Shown: one piece after another, positions 58,743 through 64,000 of the stretch
Numbering within the stretch: the stretch's first letter is position 1
Layout of the letters: each line of letters opens with the position of its first letter
Origin: Strongylocentrotus droebachiensis
Lineage: Eukaryota; Echinodermata; Echinoidea; Camarodonta; Strongylocentrotidae
Direction of reading: 5' to 3'
Length of the DNA stretch: 64,000 nt
NCBI GenBank assembly: GCA_035222895.1
Contig: JAVYIG010007907.1
Span: 1 to 64,000, forward strand
Notes under the pieces: model-generated
The model's database searches: none
What the model was told of the DNA's origin: nothing
What the model saw: only the letters and a program-made list of their open reading frames with translations
Program-made: the position numbers and the translations under genes

Positions 58743-60106
58743 CAGAGGCGGCGCTCCGAGAGGGGGGGGGGAGGCAGAGTGCCCTCCCATTTGGTCAAGT
58801 ACCCTAAAAGTGCCCCTTTTTGCATAGGAAAAGTGCCCCTTTTTACATAGGAAAGTGCCCCTTTTACTCTGACAAGTGCCCCTATTAAGTTTTTAAAGTG
58901 CCCCTTCCCCTTTTAATAACTACCCCTTTTAACTTGGATAAGCGCACCTTATATCTTCACATGTGCTCCCTTTCATTTTTAATAAGTGCCCCTTTTTCTT
59001 ATAAGTGCCCCCATTTAAAAATAGGCCCTTTCCCTTCTCATAAATGCCCCTTTTCATCTATGAAAATAGTTCCTTTTCATTTTCTTAAGTGCCCCTTTTC
59101 ATCTCTTGTAAATGACCCTATTCACTTCTGAGAGATACTTGTTTTACTTTGACAAGCACCCCTTCCCCTCCTAGTCAGTACTCTTTTCATCTCTTATAAA
59201 TGCCCCTTTTATTTTGACACGTCCTCCTTTTCCTTCCTATATAATGCCTTTTTTCCTTATAAGCACCCTTACCCCTTATCATAATTACCGGTATTACTTT
59301 TCGTCTTTGATAAGTGCCCCGTTTATTTAAACATGTGCCACTTTTTCTTTTTAATAAGAGCCACTTCCCCTTCTCATTACCCTTTTAACAATGATATGTA
59401 CCCTATTTCCTTTCTTATAAAGAACCTATCCCTTTTTCATAAATGCCCCTTTTCACTGCTTATAAATGCCCCCTATCAAAATCTGATGGGTGCCTCTTTT
59501 CCGTCGACAAATGCCCATGTTCTTATCATCCCTGGTGCATGCCTCTTTGTTGAGGTGTAAGAAGTGCCCCATTTTCACCTCGGATAATTAGCCTTTGTAC
59601 TTTGACACATGCTTCTTTTCTTTTCTGATAAGTGTCTTAACCCTTTCGATAAGTGTCCCCTTTTCCTCTCATCATTAAACGTGTCCCTAATTTCAAGCGA
59701 CTAAAAGCAATTTCCCACAAAGCTCGCTCGCTACGCTTGCCCATAGTTATAGATGTTTAATATAATTATGTAACTTATCACAGATCTATTCAGTCTTCCG
59801 TTATGAGATTGTGCTTATATAACCCCATCAGGATTGGGTTTTCCTCTTTATAAGATGTAATTTTTCGCACTGCAAGCCAAAAACTGCAAAGTATGATACT
59901 TAAGCAATATCTTAAATGCTGTATTAAGAGAAACAAATATTGAAATCATCCCTGATAATGTAATCACAAAATAGGGGTATATACCAATGTCAAAAAAATG
60001 GTATATTTTCCCTCTGAAGGTGCCCTTTTTTCTAGAAAGTGCCCTTTTTGTTGGTGCCCCCCCCCCACTTTGGAAGTTGCTCCGCCCCAAGGCTCCGCCG
60101 CCTCTG
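58743..60106. mobile_element. Nested hAT-like non-autonomous element (1,364 bp)
   Basis: The ends are perfect 11-bp inverted repeats, CAGAGGCGGCG at 58,743 and CGCCGCCTCTG ending at 60,106. Flanking 8-mers TATATAAG and CGTATAAG agree at six positions, consistent with an aged 8-bp target duplication. CAG-GGCGG ends and 8-bp duplications are typical of the hAT superfamily. The interior is mostly degenerate AGTGCCCCTTTT repeats, with G10 near the left end and C10 near the right. No transposase is present. It would lie upstream of, or within an intron of, the candidate minus-strand gene. Confidence 0.6.
58797..59690 (+). repeat. Degenerate AGTGCCCCTTTT minisatellite, block 2
   Basis: About 30 imperfect copies of AGTGCCCCTTTT, separated by A/T-rich spacers such as ACATAGGAA, TTTGACA and CTTATAA. 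Spacing starts regular at ~18-25 bp near 58,810-58,910 and becomes irregular further on. Isolated copies also occur at 60,020-60,060. Open frames here (58,898-59,131 and 59,333-59,560) are rich in P, F, S and C because of the repeat, and are not genes. Confidence 0.75.
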
Positions 60107-61026
60107 CGTATAAGTAAACATAATTGTCGACTACCCTAGGGGTCTTCTCTTATACAACGTCCAACAAAAAATAGATTTATCAAATGAACTGCACACTTTG
60201 GAGAAGAAAAAATCTTTAATATAGGTCTAGATCTAGAAAAGTTATGACAACTTGACAAGCACACTGGACACACACAACATCTGAACATTAAATAAATGAA
60301 TCCTGGGTCTAGTTTGTTTGTTTTTGAATATTTTTATTAATAAGTTCCAGGTTTACGTCTAAATGAAATATGGTTTGGAGCCGTTTGATTATCCATGGTC
60401 ACAAACAATTTTGGTCTAAAAGTTGACACGCACCAATGATGCAACTGAGCGAACGGATAGCACTTAGTCTTAGTAATACTAGTAGTAGACCTATAGCCAA
60501 CAGAGTCGACATCTACTAAAGATATAAACAAGAATTAACCCTCTTGGATTATTAAAGAAATCATACTTCATAGATTATTTTAAGGTGTAACGTTAAATCT
60601 AGATTTAAATTCAATGGATGATTGGTGAATTAGATTCACGATGACGATCAAATTTGGAATAAAACCTGATCAGAAAGTTTTATCTTGATGCAGATGAGCA
60701 CCGAAATTCCCCCAACGTGGGCCTGCCGGAACCCCGGGGCTCTAAAGGGTGACATGAAGGCAAACCGCAGTCAAACTACTTCACGACGATGAAAGTCAAA
60801 GTGCAATTTCAAGAGAAATATTTTCCTAGCCTTTTCCCCACAAATCTGTTGAGAACAGTCTCAAAATGTAAAGAAATTACAGTAGATCACGAATTACAGC
60901 TTTTTCAAATTAATGACTAAATTCTCTTAATCTACTGATATTTCAATCAATTACTCACCCATATGCATTCACCGTGAACTAAATCTTATCACTTTGTGCG
61001 AGCATAGCGCGCGTCGTGCATTCCCA
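60107..61026. other. Unique sequence at the right of the transposon
   Basis: No supported gene. A 64-codon minus-strand open frame ends at 60,337 and contains an ATG in good context (GACCATGG at 60,398-60,391), followed by AATAAA overlapping its stop codons. It could be an upstream exon or chance. 60,700-60,745 is locally GC-rich (GAACCCCGGGGCTC). 60,997-61,020 is CpG-rich next to the right TIR, where a promoter for the minus-strand gene could lie (inference). Confidence 0.4.
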
Positions 61027-61132
61027 CCTCGATATGAATATTTAAGAGAATCGAGACTTCCCCGACCCTGCCTAATGAATATTCATGATAAACAGGAATC
61101 CGGCCTCGCCGTGGTACGAAAAAATAAGACGC
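61027..61132 (-). repeat. Right terminal inverted repeat
   Basis: Reverse complement of the left end. On the + strand it runs from CCTCGATATG to AAAATAAGACGC. The palindrome ATGAATATTCAT is conserved; the second copy is AAATATTCAT. Just inside lies a CpG-rich stretch, GCGCGCGTCGTGC, which has no counterpart inside the left end. Confidence 0.9.
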
Positions 61133-61140
61133 CCCCCGGA
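61133..61140 (+). other. Target-site duplication, right copy (CCCCCGGA)
   Basis: Directly follows the right end of the transposon and repeats 54,409-54,416. The sequence after it, GCCCACGACAAATCGTGACC, corresponds to CCCCACGCCAATTCGTGACC of an intact sat2 monomer, so the array resumes exactly where it was split. Confidence 0.8.
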
Positions 61141-64000
61141 GCCCACGACAAATCGTGACCTGTCAGTGTCACAACTAAGGTATAAAATCATGCTCATCTG
61201 ACAGTTATTTATTGCCCAAAACCCCTGAACTTCCGGGGGCTCCGCCCCTGGACCCAACCCCAATTCGTGACCTGCCAGTGTCACAACTAGGGTATAAAAG
61301 CATGCTCATCTGACAGTTATTTATTGCCTAAAACCCCTGAACTTCGGGGGCTCCGCCTCTGGACCCCACGCCAATTCGCGACCTACCAGTGTCACCAAAA
61401 AAGGTATAAAAGCATGCTCATTTGACAGTTATTTATTGCCCAAAACCCCTGAATTTCCGGGGGCTCCGCCCCTGGACCCAACGCCAATTCGTGACCTGCC
61501 AGTGTCAAAATTAGGGCAAAAAAGCATGCTCATCTTACAATAATTTTTCGCCCAAAACCCCTGAACTTCCGGGGGCTCTTTCCCTGAACCCCACACCAAT
61601 TCGCAACCTACCAGTGTCACCAAATATGGTATAAAAACATGCTCATCTGACAGTTATTTATTGCCCAAAACCCCTGAAATTCAAGGGGCTCCGCCCCTGG
61701 ACCCCACGCCAATTCGTGACCTGCCAGTGTCACAACTAGGACATAAAAGCATGCTCATCTTACAATAATTTATAGCCCAAAACCCCTGAACTTCCGGGGG
61801 CTTTTCCCCCTGGACCCCACACCAATTCGCGACCTACCAGTGTCACCAAATAAGGTATAAAAGCATGCTCATCTGACAGTATTTATTGCCCAAAACCCCT
61901 GGGCTTCTTGGGGCTCCGCACCCTGGACCCCACTCCAATTGGCGACCTACCATTGTCACCAAATAAGGTATAAAATGCATGCTCATCTGACAATAATTTA
62001 TTGCCCAAAACCCCTGAATTTCCGGGGCTCCGCCCCTGGACCACACGCAAATTCGTGACCTGCCAGTGTCAAAATTAAGGTATAAAATCATGCTCATCTG
62101 ACAGTTATTTATTGACCAAAACCCCTGAACTTCCGGGGGCTCCGCCCCTGGACCCAACCCCAATTCGTGACCTGCCAGTGTCACAACTAGGGTATAAAAG
62201 CATGCTCATCTGACAGTTATTTATTGCCTAAAACCCCTGAACTTCCGGGGGCTCCGCCTCTGGACCCCACGCCAATTCGCGACCTACCAGTGTCACCAAA
62301 AAAGGTATAAAAGCATGCTCATTTGACAGTTATTTATTGCCCAAAACCCCTGAATTTCCGGGGGCTCCGCCCCTGGACCCAACGCCAATTCGTGACCTGC
62401 CAGTGTCAAAATTAGGGCAAAAAAGCATGCTCATCTTACAATAATTTTTCGCCCAAAACCCCTGAACTTCCGGGGGCTCTTTCCCTGAACCCCACACCAA
62501 TTCGCAACCTACCAGTGTCACCAAATATGGTATAAAAACATGCTCATCTGACAGTTATTTATTGCCCAAAACCCCTGAAATTCAAGGGGCTCCGCCCCTG
62601 GACCCCACGCCAATTCGTGACCTGCCAGTGTCACAACTAGGACATAAAAGCATGCTCATCTTACAATAATTTATAGCCCAAAACCCCTGAACTTCCGGGG
62701 GCTTTTCCCCTGGACCCCACACCAATTCGCGACCTACCAGTGTCACCAAATAAGGTATAAAAGCATGCTCATCTGACAGTATTTATTGCCCAAAACCCCT
62801 GGGCTTCTTGGGGCTCCGCACCCTGGACCCCACTCCAATTGGCGACCTACCATTGTCACCAAATAAGGTATAAAAAGCATGCTCATCTGACAATAATTTA
62901 TTGCCCAAAACCCCTGAATTTCCGGGGGCTCCGCCCCTGGACCACACGCAAATTCGTGACCTGCCAGTGTCAAAATTAAGGTATAAAATCATGCTCATCT
63001 GACAGTTATTTATTGACCAAAACCCCTGAACTTCCGGGGGCTCCGCCCCTGGACCCAACCCAATTCGTGACCTGCCAGTGTCACAACTAGGGTATAAAAG
63101 CATGCTCATCTGACAGTTATTTATTGCCTAAAACCCCTGAACTTCCGGGGGCTCCGCCTCTGGACCCCACGCCAATTCGCGACCTACCAGTGTCACCAAA
63201 AAAGGTATAAAAGCATGCTCATTTGACAGTTATTTATTGCCCAAAACCCCTGAATTTCCGGGGGCTCCGCCCCTGGACCCAACGCCAATTCGTGACCTGC
63301 CAGTGTCAAAATTAGGGCAAAAAAGCATGCTCATCTTACAATAATTTTTCGCCCAAAACCCCTGAACTTCCGGGGGCTCTTTCCCTGAACCCCACACCAA
63401 TTCGCAACCTACCAGTGTCACCAAATATGGTATAAAAACATGCTCATCTGACAGTTATTTATTGCCCAAAACCCCTGAAATTCAAGGGGCTCCGCCCCTG
63501 GACCCCACGCCAATTCGTGACCTGCCAGTGTCACAACTAGGACATAAAAGCATGCTCATCTTACAATAATTTATAGCCCAAAACCCCTGAACTTCCGGGG
63601 GCTTTTCCCCTGGACCCCACACCAATTCGCGACCTACCAGTGTCACCAAATAAGGTATAAAAGCATGCTCATCTGACAGTATTTATTGCCCAAAACCCCT
63701 GGGCTTCTTGGGGCTCCGCACCCTGGACCCCACTCCAATTGGCGACCTACCATTGTCACCAAATAAGGTATAAAATGCATGCTCATCTGACAATAATTTA
63801 TTGCCCAAAACCCCTGAATTTCCGGGGGCTCCGCCCCTGGACCACACGCAAATTCGTGACCTGCCAGTGTCAAAATTAAGGTATAAAATCATGCTCATCT
63901 GACAGTTATTTATTGACCAAAACCCCTGAACTTCCGGGGGCTCCTCTTTGGACCCCACGCCAATTGGCGACGTACCATTGTCACCAAATAAGGTATTAAA
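61133..64000 (+). repeat. sat2 array, right part (~25 monomers; ~900-bp higher-order repeat)
   Basis: Same ~112-bp monomer as at 52,956-54,416. Blocks of eight monomers repeat every 900-901 bp; for example GGACCCAACCCC occurs near 61251, 62151 and 63051. The order of junction types within a block is CACAACTA, CACCAAAAAAGG, CAAAATTAGGGC, CACCAAATATGG, CACAACTAGGAC, CACCAAATAAGG, the CTACCATTGTC form, then CAAAATTAAGG. Blocks are almost identical, so amplification was recent. 112 is not a multiple of 3, so the many short minus-strand open frames here are satellite by-products. The array continues past the window end. Confidence 0.93.

Larger units (their letters stand above)
54418..61132. mobile_element. 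6.7-kb TIR DNA transposon inserted in sat2
   Basis: The ends are inverted repeats of 113 and 106 bp that begin GCGTCTTATTTTTTCGTACC and agree at about 95% outside a 5-bp gap. CCCCCGGA lies immediately outside both ends (54,409-54,416 and 61,133-61,140). Deleting the element and one copy of that sequence rebuilds a sat2 monomer in register. Long TIRs with an 8-9-bp target duplication fit Mutator-like elements; P and Merlin families also give 8-9-bp duplications. No transposase is recognisable inside, so the copy is probably non-autonomous. It contains a candidate minus-strand gene and a nested hAT-like element. Family assignment is inference. Confidence 0.88.

Noticed and set aside
58898-59560. 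Two + strand open frames of 75-77 codons
   Set aside because: They consist of translated AGTGCCCCTTTT repeats.
59848-60090. 80-codon minus-strand open frame
   Set aside because: It spans the right end of the hAT-like element and its C10 run; no splice signals or recognisable protein.
60337-60531. First exon of the candidate minus-strand gene
   Set aside because: The ATG context is good, but no donor joins it convincingly to the 58.4-kb exon, and the frame ends in two stops overlapping an AATAAA. Left unresolved.
61072-63958. Minus-strand open frames of 64-113 codons repeated every 900 bp
   Set aside because: Identical copies follow the sat2 higher-order repeat; they reflect satellite homogenisation and not a gene family.

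Overview
The window is eukaryotic, repeat-dominated DNA with no prokaryote-style gene layout. It looks like pericentromeric or other heterochromatic satellite DNA from an animal. Recurrent TAGGCC, ACCGGTA and TACATGTA words in the unique part, together with hAT-like transposon ends, would suit a marine deuterostome such as an echinoderm. That assignment is inference and is weak.

Layout: (1) About 1-52,958 is one uninterrupted satellite array (sat1). Its 22-bp monomer is a dimer of two related 11-mers, ACCATAGAGCC and ACCATTCATCT. Variant monomers recur in fixed order, giving nested higher-order repeats at offsets of 1,361, 4,193, 10,755 and 17,680 bp. A cluster of 13 single-base indels at 30,157-34,296 lies at the junction of two very large near-identical copies and probably marks badly polished or artificially joined assembly. 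(2) About 52,956-54,417 and 61,133-64,000 are two parts of a second satellite (sat2) with a ~112-bp monomer. On the right it is organised as a ~900-bp eight-monomer higher-order repeat. (3) 54,418-61,132 interrupts sat2 and is a 6.7-kb DNA transposon. It has ~110-bp terminal inverted repeats and an 8-bp target duplication (CCCCCGGA). Removing the element and one duplication restores the sat2 monomer in register.

Inside the transposon the sequence is mostly non-repetitive and AT-rich. It holds: a candidate spliced minus-strand gene (58,438 to 57,044) with three phase-0 introns, a stop codon and an AATAAA signal, encoding up to 86 residues of unrecognised function; a nested hAT-like non-autonomous element (58,743-60,106) filled with degenerate AGTGCCCCTTTT repeats; a second block of the same repeats (55,626-55,875); and seven C or G homopolymers of 10 bases or more. 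No transposase is recognisable. The element is therefore probably non-autonomous, or a carrier of a captured gene, resembling Mutator-like elements in TIR length and target duplication.

The most notable points are the satellite-into-satellite organisation, the clean transposon insertion with a reconstructable empty site, the candidate gene inside it, and the localised indel cluster.
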